Origin: Prevotella sp. CAG:617
Lineage (GTDB): Bacteria > Bacteroidota > Bacteroidia > Bacteroidales > Bacteroidaceae
Direction: 5' to 3'
DNA length: 64,000 bases
Assembly (NCBI GenBank): GCA_000438115.1
Contig: FR903613.1
Span: 16,640-80,639, forward strand
Shown here: in pieces, positions 19,142 to 29,078 of the stretch
How positions within the stretch are numbered: the stretch's first letter is position 1
How the letters are laid out: every line of letters starts with the position of its first letter
Position numbers and translations under genes: made by a program
Notes under the pieces: generated by a model
Seen by the model: the letters and a program-made list of their open reading frames with translations, nothing else
Told to the model about the DNA's origin: nothing
The model's database searches: none

Positions 19142-21424
19142 ATGAATAAAATCATTTCTAAGACACAACTATCCGAACGTGTCTTTAAATTTGAAATTGA
19201 AGCTCCTCTCATTGCAAAATCACGAAAGGCTGGACATTTTGTAATTGTAAGAGTAGGAGAAAATGGAGAACGAGTTCCTTATACAATAGCAGAAGCTAAC
19301 ACAGAAACAGGGACAATTACCCTCATCGTACAAGAAGTTGGACTTTCGTCCACAAAATTATGCATGCTCCATGAAGGCGATAATATAACGGATATCGTTG
19401 GCCCATTAGGAAAGCCTACAGACATCAAATTATTTGGAACAGTAATCTGCGCTGGAGGTGGAGTCGGAGTAGCTCCTCTCTTGCCAATAGCACAAGCACT
19501 AAAAGCCGCAGGAAACACCGTCATAAGTGTTTTAGCTGCACGTTCCAAAGAACTTATTATACTGGAAGATGAAATAAAAAAAGTATCAGATCAAGTCATA
19601 ATTATGACGGATGATGGCACATATGGTCAGAAAGGTCTTATAACAGAAGGCATAGAAAAGGTCATCAACAGTACACACATAGACAAATGCTATGCGATTG
19701 GTCCCGCAATAATGATGAAATTTGTATGCGAACTTACAAAAAAATACGAAATTCCAACTGATGTCTCACTTAATACCATCATGGTTGATGGGACAGGTAT
19801 GTGTGGAGCATGCCGGATTACCGTAGACGGACAAACAAAATTTGTATGTATTGATGGACCAGAATTTGACGGCCACAAAGTCAACTTCGATGAGATGCTG
19901 AAACGACAAAGAGCTTTCAAAAATTCTGAAGCCAAGGACATGCTCAAGCTAGAAAAAAAAGAGCTAGACGACACAAGCCGCAATGCTACATGGCGAGTTG
20001 ATTTACGTAAAAAGGTATCTCCAAAAGAAAGAATGCAAATTTCTCGTTGCAAGATGCCACAACTTCCTCCACATTATAGAATAAAGAGTCTATATGAAGA
20101 AGTCAATCAAGGTTTAACAGAAGATCAAGCAGTTACAGAAGCGACACGTTGCTTAGATTGTGCAAATCCAGGATGCGTTAAAGGATGTCCTGTAAATATT
20201 GATATTCCCAGATTCATCAAATATATAGAAGCACATAATTTTCTTAAAGCCGCTCAAACAATAGAAGAAACGAGTTCAATGTCATCTGTTTGCGGAAGAG
20301 TTTGCCCACAAGAAAAACAATGTGAATCACAATGCATACATTTAAAAACCGGTCATCAGGCTGTAGCTATCGGTTATTTGGAAAGATTTGCAGCAGATTA
20401 CGCACGCACACACAATAGCGTGCAAGAAACTCATCAACCGATCAACAAACAAGTGAAAATTGCAGTGGTGGGCTCTGGACCTGCTGGAATTTCATTTGCC
20501 GATGAAATGTGCAAACTGGGTTATGAAGTAGTCGTATTTGAAGCATTACATGAAATCGGAGGTGTACTAAAATACGGTATACCAGAATTCAGACTACCTA
20601 ACAAAATTGTAGATTACGAAATAAGCAAACTACAAGACAAAGGCGTTAAATTCATAAAAGATTGTATCGTGGGTAAAACCATAAGCATCAACCAACTAAA
20701 AGAACAAGGCTTTAAAGGTATATTTATTGCTTCTGGTGCAGGACTTCCCCGTTTTATGAACATACCTGGTGAGAATGCTATTAATATCATGTCCTCAAAT
20801 GAGTACCTCACCAGAGTAAACCTCATGAAAGCATCTGAAGAAGAAAGTGATACCCCAATCGTATATGGAAAACATGTAACAGTTGTAGGCGGCGGAAATA
20901 CCGCAATGGATGCAGTCCGTACTGCACTGAGATTGGGAGCAGAAAGTGCAACAATCATCTATCGACGTTCTGAGGAAGAAATGCCAGCCCGAATAGAAGA
21001 AGTTCAACATGCCAAAGAAGAAGGTGTAAAATTCTTAACTTTGCATAATCCCATTGAATACCTAACAGATGAAGAAGGAAAAGTAAAACAAGTAGTTCTG
21101 CAAAAAATGGAATTAGGAGCCCCCGATAGCTCAGGTCGACGCAGTCCTATACCTATCGAAGGTTCTCTTGAAACAATTGATACAGACTTAGTCATTGTAA
21201 GTATCGGAGTATCCCCCAACCCCATTATCCCCAACTCCATAAAAGAACTGAAGACTAGTAAACGCGGAACAATTATTGTTGAAGACGACATGCAAACTTC
21301 CATACAATATATATATGCAGGAGGTGACATTGTAAGAGGCGGAGCAACTGTTATTTTAGCTATGGGAGACGGTAAAAAGGCCGCACAATCTATGCACAAT
21401 AAATTGGAACATTCCAATGAATAA
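19142..21424 (+). CDS. NfnAB-type fusion: ferredoxin-NADP reductase subunit joined to glutamate-synthase-like flavoprotein
   Basis: 760 aa fusion of two proteins that are separate in many anaerobes. Residues 1-250 form the FAD/NAD-binding small subunit, with GGGVGVAPLLPIA and a [2Fe-2S] site at C221, C224 and C236. Residues about 300-760 form the GltD-like large subunit, with two cysteine clusters (C337, C340, C345, C349 and C384, C388, C394, C398), the FAD motif GSGPAGISFADEM and the NADP motif GGGNTAMDAVRTALRLGA. It resembles NfnAB, which links NADH, NADPH and ferredoxin by electron bifurcation; glutamate synthase activity is the alternative. It overlaps the next gene by eight bases. Confidence 0.9.
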   Translation: MNKIISKTQLSERVFKFEIEAPLIAKSRKAGHFVIVRVGENGERVPYTIAEANTETGTITLIVQEVGLSSTKLCMLHEGDNITDIVGPLGKPTDIKLFGTVICAGGGVGVAPLLPIAQALKAAGNTVISVLAARSKELIILEDEIKKVSDQVIIMTDDGTYGQKGLITEGIEKVINSTHIDKCYAIGPAIMMKFVCELTKKYEIPTDVSLNTIMVDGTGMCGACRITVDGQTKFVCIDGPEFDGHKVNFDEMLKRQRAFKNSEAKDMLKLEKKELDDTSRNATWRVDLRKKVSPKERMQISRCKMPQLPPHYRIKSLYEEVNQGLTEDQAVTEATRCLDCANPGCVKGCPVNIDIPRFIKYIEAHNFLKAAQTIEETSSMSSVCGRVCPQEKQCESQCIHLKTGHQAVAIGYLERFAADYARTHNSVQETHQPINKQVKIAVVGSGPAGISFADEMCKLGYEVVVFEALHEIGGVLKYGIPEFRLPNKIVDYEISKLQDKGVKFIKDCIVGKTISINQLKEQGFKGIFIASGAGLPRFMNIPGENAINIMSSNEYLTRVNLMKASEEESDTPIVYGKHVTVVGGGNTAMDAVRTALRLGAESATIIYRRSEEEMPARIEEVQHAKEEGVKFLTLHNPIEYLTDEEGKVKQVVLQKMELGAPDSSGRRSPIPIEGSLETIDTDLVIVSIGVSPNPIIPNSIKELKTSKRGTIIVEDDMQTSIQYIYAGGDIVRGGATVILAMGDGKKAAQSMHNKLEHSNE

Positions 21425-22151
21425 CGAATCTATATATAAGACTTTACAGAAAAAATTAAGCATTCAATTCTGTAAAGGTGTAAAATATTTTAATCTCATT
21501 CAACCAGGTGATTCAATCCTTGCCGGCCTTTCAGGCGGCAAGGATTCTCTTGCATTAATTGAACTATTAGGACTTTACAGAAAGAAAAACAACTATAATT
21601 TTTCAATTACTGCCCTACACGTAAAAATGCGGAACATATCATATAGTTCAAATACGGAATATTTGAAAGAATTTTGTAAACATTACGACATTCATCTCAT
21701 AATCAAGGAAACGCAGTTTGAAAAAGACAAACAGAAAAACAGAACTCCCTGCTTTTTATGTTCTTGGAATAGAAGAAAAATTCTATTTGAAACCGCTCAG
21801 GAAATAGGAGCCAACAAAATCGCTCTAGGGCATCATCAAGACGACATCATTCACACTTTACTGATGAACCTCAACTACCAAGGTTCTTTCACGACCATGC
21901 CCGTAAAAATAAAAATGAAAAAATTTCCCATTAGTATTATCCGGCCGCTCTGTAAAATACAAGAAATTGATATATCTACTTGGTCAGAACTTAATCATTA
22001 CCGGCCAATGATTAAAATATGCCCATACGACAAAAATAGCAAAAGAGCGACGATTAGGACTTTGTTCTCAACAATTGAGGAAGAAAACAAAGAGGCACGC
22101 TACAATATCTGGCATGCCCTTGAAAAAGAAGGGAAATTGATTGAAGAATAA
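21417..22151 (+). CDS. TtcA-family PP-loop ATPase (tRNA 2-thiolation-like)
   Basis: 244 aa. PP-loop SGGKDS at residues 39-44, the CxxC pair C112/C115 in PCFLCSWNRRK, the GHHQDDIIHTLLMN segment and a C-terminal cysteine in IKICPYDKNS. E. coli TtcA holds an Fe-S cluster and makes 2-thiocytidine at tRNA position 32; this protein is in the same superfamily but shorter than E. coli TtcA, so its tRNA target is uncertain. Its start overlaps the upstream fusion gene by eight bases. It ends just before a strong hairpin shared with the convergent GGGtGRT gene. Confidence 0.83.
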   Translation: MNNESIYKTLQKKLSIQFCKGVKYFNLIQPGDSILAGLSGGKDSLALIELLGLYRKKNNYNFSITALHVKMRNISYSSNTEYLKEFCKHYDIHLIIKETQFEKDKQKNRTPCFLCSWNRRKILFETAQEIGANKIALGHHQDDIIHTLLMNLNYQGSFTTMPVKIKMKKFPISIIRPLCKIQEIDISTWSELNHYRPMIKICPYDKNSKRATIRTLFSTIEEENKEARYNIWHALEKEGKLIEE

Positions 22152-22166
22152 ATAATCTAGTATACA

Positions 22167-22206
22167 AGAATTGCCATGCTTAAAGAATTTTAAGCATGGC
22201 AATTCT
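22167..22206. terminator. Bidirectional hairpin between convergent genes
   Basis: Perfect 18-bp stem (22167-22184 with 22189-22206) and a GAAT loop, lying between the stop of the TtcA-like gene (22151) and the stop of the GGGtGRT gene (22232). The flanks are A/T-rich on both strands. Confidence 0.7.
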
Positions 22207-22231
22207 AAAATAATCCGCTTGGATATTATAA

Positions 22232-23245
22232 TTACTTTTTATTTAAAGCCAAATCCACATTTACAGCACAAGCCACTGAACATCCTACCATCGGGTTATT
22301 TCCTATACCCAAAAAGCCCATCATCTCAACATGAGCAGGAACTGAAGATGAACCTGCAAATTGTGCATCTGAATGCATTCTTCCTAAAGTATCAGTCATA
22401 CCATATGAAGCAGGACCAGCTGCCATGTTATCAGGATGCAAAGTACGTCCTGTACCACCACCTGAAGCTACAGAAAAATATGGTTTACCTGCCAAAACTC
22501 TTTCTTTCTTATATGTACCTGCTACAGGATGCTGAAAGCGCGTTGGATTCGTAGAGTTACCCGTAATAGAAACGTCTACACCTTCCTTCCACATGATAGC
22601 CACTCCTTCACGCACATCATCTGCACCATAGCACTTTACCTTTGCACGAGGACCATCACTATAAGGAGTTTCGTTTACAACCTTCAACTCACCCGTAAAA
22701 TAATCAAACTGAGTTTGAACATATGTAAAACCATTGATACGCGAAATAATCATTGCGGCATCCTTACCCAAACCATTTAAGATACAACGCAAAGGATTCT
22801 TGCGAACCTTATTGGCCATCTCTGCAATTTTAATTGCACCTTCTGCGGCAGCAAAACTTTCGTGTCCAGCCAAGAATGCAAAACACTGAGTTTCTTCAGA
22901 CAATAAACGTGCAGCCAAATTACCATGACCTACACCAACTTTTCTATCATCTGCTACAGAACCAGGAATACAAAATGACTGCAAACCTTCACCGATATAT
23001 TCAGCAGCTTCAACAGCACTTTTTGCGCCTTCTTTCAGTGCAATTGCAGAACCTACGACATAAGCCCATTTAGCATTTTCAAAACAAATGCCCTGAGTTT
23101 CCTGGCATGTCATATATGGATCCAACCCATAATTTTCACAAATTTGATTAGCCTCTTCTATATCTTTGATGCCATGTTTATTAAGAGTCGCAATAATCTG
23201 TTTAATTCGACGATCCTGGCTTTCAAATTTTACTTCTCTAATCAT
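22232..23245 (-). CDS. GGGtGRT family protein
   Basis: 337 aa conserved protein named after its motif, here ASGGGTGRTLHP (GGGTGRT at residues 262-268). It is cysteine-rich for its size (including MTCQETQGIC and MVGCSVACAV) and lacks signal peptide and membrane segments, so it is cytoplasmic. No biochemical function is known to me. The gene sits 14 bases after a NifU-like scaffold gene on the same strand, a pairing I recall from many Bacteroidota and other anaerobes. That context suggests a role in Fe-S chemistry, but this remains inference. Confidence 0.9.
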   Translation of the reverse strand: MIREVKFESQDRRIKQIIATLNKHGIKDIEEANQICENYGLDPYMTCQETQGICFENAKWAYVVGSAIALKEGAKSAVEAAEYIGEGLQSFCIPGSVADDRKVGVGHGNLAARLLSEETQCFAFLAGHESFAAAEGAIKIAEMANKVRKNPLRCILNGLGKDAAMIISRINGFTYVQTQFDYFTGELKVVNETPYSDGPRAKVKCYGADDVREGVAIMWKEGVDVSITGNSTNPTRFQHPVAGTYKKERVLAGKPYFSVASGGGTGRTLHPDNMAAGPASYGMTDTLGRMHSDAQFAGSSSVPAHVEMMGFLGIGNNPMVGCSVACAVNVDLALNKK

Positions 23246-23259
23246 AGTCTTTCCTCCTC

Positions 23260-23961
23260 TTATTCTTTACGCGGGTCAATATATTTAACAGCACCTTGCT
23301 CTGCAGTGAAACGACCGTAATGGCCCGTTACTTTTTTAAGAGCCTCATTGGCATCTGTACCTTTCTTAATCTCTTCCATAAACTTGCCCATATGAACAAA
23401 TTCATAACCAATCACCTGATTATCTTTGTCCAAAGCCATGCGGGTAATATAACCCTCCGTCAGTTCCAAATAGCGAGTTCCTTTCTCTAAAGTACCATAC
23501 AAAGTTCCTGTTTGGCTACGCAATCCTTTACCGAGATCCTCCAAACCGGCACCGATAACCAAACCACCTTCTGAAAATGCACTTTGCGTACGTCCATACA
23601 CAATCTGAAGGAAAAGTTCACGCATTGCTGTATTAATAGCATCGCACACCAAATCAGTATTAAGAGCCTCCAAGATTGTTTTACCAGGTAAAATTTCAGA
23701 AGCCATAGCTGCTGAATGGGTCATTCCTGAGCAACCAATAGTTTCAACCAAACATTCCTGAATAACTCCTTCTTTTACATTCAGTGTCAATTTACATGCA
23801 CCCTGCTGAGGAGCACACCAACCTACACCATGAGTTAAACCTGAGATATCCTTAATTTCTTTAGCATGAACCCATTTTCCTTCTTCTGGAATAGGGGCAT
23901 TTGCATGTTTGGGGCCTTTTGCCACACAACACATGTTTTTTACTTCGTTTGAATATTCCAT
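23260..23961 (-). CDS. NifU/IscU-like iron-sulfur scaffold partner of GGGtGRT
   Basis: 233 aa. The central part resembles the IscU/NifU N-terminal fold, with the conserved cysteine in TIGCSGMTHSAAMASE (C77). Other cysteines are unusual: CC at 11-12, C49 and C56 in GWCAPQQGACKLTL, and C70. The C-terminal half (about residues 140-233) is an extra domain not found in simple IscU. It is probably a scaffold or carrier of Fe-S clusters. It is transcribed with the GGGtGRT gene from the likely promoter at 24065-24093. Confidence 0.82.
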   Translation of the reverse strand: MEYSNEVKNMCCVAKGPKHANAPIPEEGKWVHAKEIKDISGLTHGVGWCAPQQGACKLTLNVKEGVIQECLVETIGCSGMTHSAAMASEILPGKTILEALNTDLVCDAINTAMRELFLQIVYGRTQSAFSEGGLVIGAGLEDLGKGLRSQTGTLYGTLEKGTRYLELTEGYITRMALDKDNQVIGYEFVHMGKFMEEIKKGTDANEALKKVTGHYGRFTAEQGAVKYIDPRKE

Positions 23962-24064
23962 TTTTCTAATTTTAAAAGTGAAATTAGTATCTATATAAAC
24001 TTTGAAGATCCACCAACAATAATATCAATAATTTACATATATAATTGTAAACCTAACATCATTG

Positions 24065-24093
24065 CAAAGATAACAAAGAATTAGCTGAGCAAA
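24065..24093 (-). promoter_or_regulatory. Candidate promoter of the scaffold/GGGtGRT operon
   Basis: Reverse-strand -7 TATCTTTG (24065-24072) preceded after 17 bp by TTTG (24090-24093). The spacer is slightly shorter than the usual 19. Implies a leader of about 95 nt. Confidence 0.5.
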
Positions 24094-24118
24094 AAACAAA
24101 AACAATATTTTTTCCTGC

Positions 24119-24151
24119 AAAAAAAGCTTTGCCCTACTATTTCTGCAAAGC
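24119..24151 (-). terminator. Terminator overlapping the end of the glycosidase-like gene
   Basis: 7-bp stem GCAAAGC/GCTTTGC (24145-24151 with 24126-24132) followed on the reverse strand by seven T residues (24119-24125). The loop contains the stop codon of the upstream gene. It closes the long 32771-24137 transcription unit. Confidence 0.55.
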
Positions 24152-25258
24152 CTTAATGCCATTTGCTATTATTTGCAATGTTGACGAGTCACTACTACAC
24201 ACATTATATGGATTCAAATCCTTTTCATTTTGCAACAAAAACAACAGGTTTGTCTTTCTATAATCTATCGGTATGTGCCATCCTCCCCACGTGTACATAA
24301 AAGTTCCTCCAATATAACTATGTTGTTGTGAGCTATGAACAAGTTTGTCCAACATATAAGTATAAAAGCCATCTCGCGAACGAGTTGTTGTCAAAGGTAT
24401 TCGTCGAGACCTGTCACGCGGATAATTAAACTTATCTATAATTACAGGCTTGTTATATTTATTTGCAAGAAACTCAAGTCTATTCAAATATTCATTTGTT
24501 TTCACATATGCATTACTTAAATCTTCAAAAATCCGATCCTCTCCTACCCATCCAAATTCTCTCGGTAATATTTCAACAGATATATAATCCAAATGCGGAT
24601 TGGCATATATTTGTGCATCCAAAGACGCATTCTTACTCTTGTCTTCATATTGAATTATATCCGTTATAGACAACAATTGCTGTGGCAATAAATTACCCAC
24701 ATATGAAACGAATTCATCTAAATACTCATCACCATACACTTCAAACAAAGTCCTAGAAAACTCCCATGACATAATTACCGGATCGTCAAAATATGCCTTA
24801 TGTGTAAACACATTCTTATGCTGCGCAAGGAGCTTCAAATTTCTCTCCAAAAGAGATTTACTATAATGAAGTTTACCTAAATCTTTCTTTACAGTAACAT
24901 GCAATGTCAACCGCATAGACCGTCGTTGTGCTTCCTTTATTAGGTAATCCAGGCCTGTAAAAACAGACATGTTACCACTCCTACTATGCGACGAAGAAAC
25001 AGTTGAATCAAGATCCAAAGAAACACGCAAATTCTTTATGCCATAACGTAACATTAAATCCAATTCGTCTGCCAGAATCTTATTTCTTTGTCGAGGAGAT
25101 TCAATCTTAAACAATTCCGTACATTCCCAATTTGTTCCCAAAAAATAGTACAAAGAATCACCCGAAAAAAAACATCCGTTTTTAACCTTAATAAAGGATT
25201 CTGCACATGTAATTGTAGCAAAGAGAAAAAGCGAAAAAAACAAACATATCCTCCTCAT
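24137..25258 (-). CDS. GH5 mannanase-like exported protein lacking catalytic residues
   Basis: 373 aa with a signal peptide (ICLFFSLFLFATITCA). The fold of GH5 endo-mannanases is traceable from memory of Bacteroides homologues: YYFLGTNW (usually YYIGTNFW), DDPVIMSWEFSRT, YISVEILPREFGWV, KPVIIDKFNYPRD and the late TWGGW. The acid/base Asn-Glu of GNEPR is replaced by R169-T170, the nucleophile Glu of EEFGYPRD by K276, and the conserved His of the HIWP segment by E229. It is therefore probably a binding protein or a repurposed fold rather than an active hydrolase. It starts three bases after metH ends, a strange partner for a B12 enzyme. Confidence 0.72.
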   Translation of the reverse strand: MRRICLFFSLFLFATITCAESFIKVKNGCFFSGDSLYYFLGTNWECTELFKIESPRQRNKILADELDLMLRYGIKNLRVSLDLDSTVSSSHSRSGNMSVFTGLDYLIKEAQRRSMRLTLHVTVKKDLGKLHYSKSLLERNLKLLAQHKNVFTHKAYFDDPVIMSWEFSRTLFEVYGDEYLDEFVSYVGNLLPQQLLSITDIIQYEDKSKNASLDAQIYANPHLDYISVEILPREFGWVGEDRIFEDLSNAYVKTNEYLNRLEFLANKYNKPVIIDKFNYPRDRSRRIPLTTTRSRDGFYTYMLDKLVHSSQQHSYIGGTFMYTWGGWHIPIDYRKTNLLFLLQNEKDLNPYNVCSSDSSTLQIIANGIKALQK

Positions 25259-25261
25259 ATG

Positions 25262-28018
25262 TCAAAACAAATTTAACTTGTTCTTTCTGGCAGTTGACAA
25301 ACCTGCAATTTCTATAGTCCTTTCCTCGTATGCAATTCGCATTCTAGAATATTCATCTTCCAGATTCTTTACAAATGTTTCCTTTGTTAAAGGATTCTTT
25401 AATTGCGACATAACTGGAATTATTTGTGAAGCATCTTTTGTCCAAACCACAGGCCCATCATATTTTGAAGCTATTTTCAAAGCTGTATGCATTTTACTTG
25501 TCGTGGCTCCGCCAACTAATATGGGAATATGCAAGGCTGCTTCCTGCATCGCCCTTGCCACATTAACCATTTCATCTAAACTTGGCGTAATCAGTCCACT
25601 AAGTCCTACAAAATCGGCATTTTCAAGAATTGCAGTTTCAACGATTTTCTCTGCTGGACACATCACACCCAAATCTATTACTTCATAATTGTTACATGAC
25701 AGCACTACTGACACTATATTTTTTCCAATATCGTGTACATCCCCTTTCACTGTCGCTAACACGATCTTACCCGCAACCGCCCCACTTATTTTTTCTTTCT
25801 CAATAAATGGCTGTAATATCTCAACGGCCTTTTTCATTGTTCTTGCAGTTTTTACGACTTGAGGCAAAAACATTTTCCCACATCCGAATAAATCTCCCAC
25901 TTTATTCATCCCATCCATTAAAGGACCTTCTATAATATCCACAGCCTTTGCATATTTCTTCAGAGCCTCAGTCAAATCTTCCTCCAAAAAATCAGAACAA
26001 CCTTTTATCAATGACACATTCAAACGATCCTCAACCGTTTTACTACGCCATTGGTTCACTTGATTTTCTGATTCTTTTTTGAGAACTTTTCCTTCGCGCG
26101 CGTAAGATTCAGCATAATCCAATAGGCGTTCGGATGATTTTTTATCTTTATTAAAAATCACGTCCTCAATAACTTCAAGTAAATCTTTAGGAATATCTTC
26201 ATATAGGACTGATGTTGATGGATTTACGATCCCCATATCAAGTCCATTCCTAATCGCGTGATACAAAAAAACGGAATGCATTGCCTCGCGAATATAATTA
26301 TTTCCTCTAAAGGAAAAAGACAAATTACTAATGCCCCCACTTACATGAGCGCCACACAAATGTTGGCGTATCCACTTTGTGGCATTAATAAAATCTAATG
26401 CATAATTATTATGCTCCTCAATACCCGTACAAATCGCTAAAACATTAGGATCAAATATTATATCACAAGGATTAAAGTTCAATTTCCCGGTCAACAAATG
26501 GTATGCTCGCTGACAAATTTCAATCTTACGTGCAAACGTATCTGCCTGTCCATTCTCATCAAAAGCCATTACAACCACAGCTGCCCCAAAACGTTGAACA
26601 TCGCGTGCATGTTGCAAAAACACATCTTCACCTTCCTTTAATGAAATTGAATTTACTATACATTTGCCCTGAAGCGTTTTTAAACCTGCCAATACTACAC
26701 TCCATTTTGAGGAATCAATCATCACAGGAACGCACGCAATATCAGGATCTGAAGAAAGCAAATTTAAAAAATGCGTCATTTCCGACGAACTATCCAAAAG
26801 CCCGTCATCCATATTTATATCCAAGATTTGTGCACCATTTTCGACCTGTTGACGCGCTATACTCAACGCTTCATCGTATTTTTTCTCATTTATCAAACGT
26901 AAGAATTTTCGTGATCCAGCTACATTACAACGTTCACCTATATTTATAAAATTCTTTTCAGCATTAACTTCAAGCCGCTCCAACCCTGACAACCATAGTT
27001 CTTCTGGCATGGAAACCGGAACATGAGGTTTCTTATAAGAACCATTTTCATGCACCAATGGTGGAAATTTAGAAATAAATGCATCCGTAGTTCCACAGCA
27101 TCCTCCAATAATGTTAACCAAGCCTTCGTCTATAAAATCTTTTATCTCACACGCCATTTCATCTGGGGTTTGCTCATACTCTCCCATCGAATTTGGTAAA
27201 CCAGCATTAGGATACACCGAAATATAAAAAGGAGCAATACGAGCCAATTCCTTCAAAAAAGGCTTCATTTCTGCTGCGCCAAAAGAACAATTCAATCCAA
27301 CTGACAGTATTGGATAATTCATGATAGAAGCGACAAATGCAGAAAGAGTCTGTCCTGAAAGTGTCCGTCCTGACTTATCCGCAATAGTTACAGACAACAT
27401 CAATGGAACAGAACGATGACATGCATCAAAAGCTTTCTGTGCCGCATATAATGCAGCTTTTGCATTTAATGTATCAAAAATTGTTTCAATCAAGATTGCA
27501 TCTACTCCGTTGGCAACCACGACCTCCATTTGTTCATAATACGCATCAACCAACTCATCGAAAGTAATAGCACGCAAAGCCGGATCATTAACATCTGGAC
27601 TTATTGAGCACGTTTTATTTGTTGGGCCTACTGATGCGGCAACAAATCGCGGCTTTTCGGGAGTTTTTCTTGTATATTCATCTGCCAAACTTCGAGCTAA
27701 TTTTACTGCAGCAGCATTTAATTCTCTACATAAACTTTCACAATGATAATCCGCCAATGACACTCTTTGCGAACTAAAGGTATTAGTCTCGATAATATCG
27801 GCACCTGCTTCCAAATACTTCCGATGTATTTCGGAAATTATTTCGGGTTGTGACAATGTCAACAGATCATTATTCCCTTTTTGTATCCCTCTCAGATTCA
27901 CGAATCTTTCACCTCGATAATCTGCCTCAGATAACTTATATTTTTGGATCATTGTGCCCATAGCACCATCCAAGATAAGAATACGCTTCTGTAATAAATC
28001 TTTTAAAGAATCTTTCAT
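25262..28018 (-). CDS. metH: Cobalamin-dependent methionine synthase, without reactivation domain
   Basis: 918 aa. Transfers a methyl group from 5-methyl-THF to homocysteine through cobalamin. Domains in order: homocysteine-binding barrel with zinc cysteines in GLNCSFGA and GGCCGTT (residues 1 to about 325), pterin-binding barrel ([19 protein letters not shown], to about 610), cobalamin cap, and B12 domain with the axial-ligand motif GDVHDIGKN (to about 890). The protein ends where E. coli MetH (about 1227 aa) continues into the AdoMet-dependent activation domain. Reactivation may use a separate protein. It follows smpB after 13 bases. Confidence 0.95.
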   Translation of the reverse strand: MKDSLKDLLQKRILILDGAMGTMIQKYKLSEADYRGERFVNLRGIQKGNNDLLTLSQPEIISEIHRKYLEAGADIIETNTFSSQRVSLADYHCESLCRELNAAAVKLARSLADEYTRKTPEKPRFVAASVGPTNKTCSISPDVNDPALRAITFDELVDAYYEQMEVVVANGVDAILIETIFDTLNAKAALYAAQKAFDACHRSVPLMLSVTIADKSGRTLSGQTLSAFVASIMNYPILSVGLNCSFGAAEMKPFLKELARIAPFYISVYPNAGLPNSMGEYEQTPDEMACEIKDFIDEGLVNIIGGCCGTTDAFISKFPPLVHENGSYKKPHVPVSMPEELWLSGLERLEVNAEKNFINIGERCNVAGSRKFLRLINEKKYDEALSIARQQVENGAQILDINMDDGLLDSSSEMTHFLNLLSSDPDIACVPVMIDSSKWSVVLAGLKTLQGKCIVNSISLKEGEDVFLQHARDVQRFGAAVVVMAFDENGQADTFARKIEICQRAYHLLTGKLNFNPCDIIFDPNVLAICTGIEEHNNYALDFINATKWIRQHLCGAHVSGGISNLSFSFRGNNYIREAMHSVFLYHAIRNGLDMGIVNPSTSVLYEDIPKDLLEVIEDVIFNKDKKSSERLLDYAESYAREGKVLKKESENQVNQWRSKTVEDRLNVSLIKGCSDFLEEDLTEALKKYAKAVDIIEGPLMDGMNKVGDLFGCGKMFLPQVVKTARTMKKAVEILQPFIEKEKISGAVAGKIVLATVKGDVHDIGKNIVSVVLSCNNYEVIDLGVMCPAEKIVETAILENADFVGLSGLITPSLDEMVNVARAMQEAALHIPILVGGATTSKMHTALKIASKYDGPVVWTKDASQIIPVMSQLKNPLTKETFVKNLEDEYSRMRIAYEERTIEIAGLSTARKNKLNLF

Positions 28019-28031
28019 ACAAAAACAATAA

Positions 28032-28505
28032 TCAATAATGCTTCATTATACGTGCGATTTCCCGACGATCATCTTTTTCCTTCAATGATTGTCGTTTGTC
28101 AAATTCCTTTTTTCCTCGGCATAACCCTATTACCATTTTAGCTCTCCCATTGTCATCAATAAAAAGTCGCAATGGGACAATTGTAAAACCGGGAGAAGAT
28201 GTTTCCTTTTCTAATTGTAGGATTTCCTTATGATGCAACAACAATTTTCGCTCTCTTCGTGCAACATGATTATTATATGAACCAAAAACATATTCTGCTA
28301 TATACATATTTTTCACCCATAATTCATGGTTATTTATATAACAGAATGTATCTACCAAACTCGCTTTACCGACTCTTATGCTTTTAATTTCCGTTCCCGT
28401 CAAAACGATTCCTGCTGTAAACCTATCTATTACAGCAAAATCAAACTCCACCTTCTTATTCTTTATGTTTATATTTTTCAAACGTGTTGCAACCTTCCGA
28501 CTCAT
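28032..28505 (-). CDS. smpB: SsrA-binding protein SmpB
   Basis: 157 aa. Binds tmRNA and brings it to stalled ribosomes for trans-translation. Family motifs: [24 protein letters not shown] near the N-terminus, [12 protein letters not shown], the [13 protein letters not shown] segment, and the basic C-terminal tail with [19 protein letters not shown]. It lies between a DMP19-like gene (3 bases) and metH (13 bases). No tmRNA gene is visible in the window. Confidence 0.97.
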   Translation of the reverse strand: MSRKVATRLKNINIKNKKVEFDFAVIDRFTAGIVLTGTEIKSIRVGKASLVDTFCYINNHELWVKNMYIAEYVFGSYNNHVARRERKLLLHHKEILQLEKETSSPGFTIVPLRLFIDDNGRAKMVIGLCRGKKEFDKRQSLKEKDDRREIARIMKHY

Positions 28506-28508
28506 TTC

Positions 28509-29027
28509 TTAAACTGTTTTTACTGTCACAAATTGATCAATATGTTCATCTACATAATGCGCAATGCAATCCGTTATATACTCCTCATCTTCTATAAACG
28601 AATCATCTAAATCATCAAATTCTGGGAATCGCTCAAATAGCCCCATAAAATCGTCATCACTACACGGCTTTGTCAACTCATCTTTATATTTATCATAAAA
28701 AGATTTTGCCTTGTAAAGCAATTTGGAAAAATCTTTTAACCCCCACAAGCGCATAGCTTTTGCAAATGGATTATCAAAAAAGAAGGGCCCATATCCATTA
28801 TAAATCAACTGAACAAAACCACCATCCATCAATTCCTCTCGCAAGACATAATACCCCCACAAGGTTATCTGTTCTCCATTTAGGTGTTTTAATGCAACTT
28901 CATTCAATTCTCCTCCCACTGTTTCTTTTATAGCACCAACTATTTCTTCCAAAAAAGCATCTACACCTCTTTGAGCCGCAGAAATCAACCGCGATTCAAC
29001 GATAAAGACTTCCCTACTTGATTCCAT
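28509..29027 (-). CDS. DMP19/DUF4375-like acidic protein
   Basis: 172 aa acidic cytoplasmic protein. The segment LREELMDGGFVQLIYNGYGPFFF resembles DUF4375/DMP19 proteins, whose founding member is a DNA-mimic. The C-terminus is strongly acidic (EFDDLDDSFIEDEEY). No signal peptide. The DNA-mimic idea is only a family analogy and is not shown by the sequence. It ends three bases before smpB and starts 51 bases after apbE. Confidence 0.7.
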   Translation of the reverse strand: MESSREVFIVESRLISAAQRGVDAFLEEIVGAIKETVGGELNEVALKHLNGEQITLWGYYVLREELMDGGFVQLIYNGYGPFFFDNPFAKAMRLWGLKDFSKLLYKAKSFYDKYKDELTKPCSDDDFMGLFERFPEFDDLDDSFIEDEEYITDCIAHYVDEHIDQFVTVKTV

Positions 29028-29078
29028 AAATTTTTCTTTAAAAATGTTCCAGCCTAAAGCTAAAATTGACAGCTTATA

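Noticed and set aside
28509..29027. DMP19-like protein as an anti-defence DNA mimic
   Set aside because: Acidity and a family resemblance alone do not show this, and no defence or phage gene is nearby.
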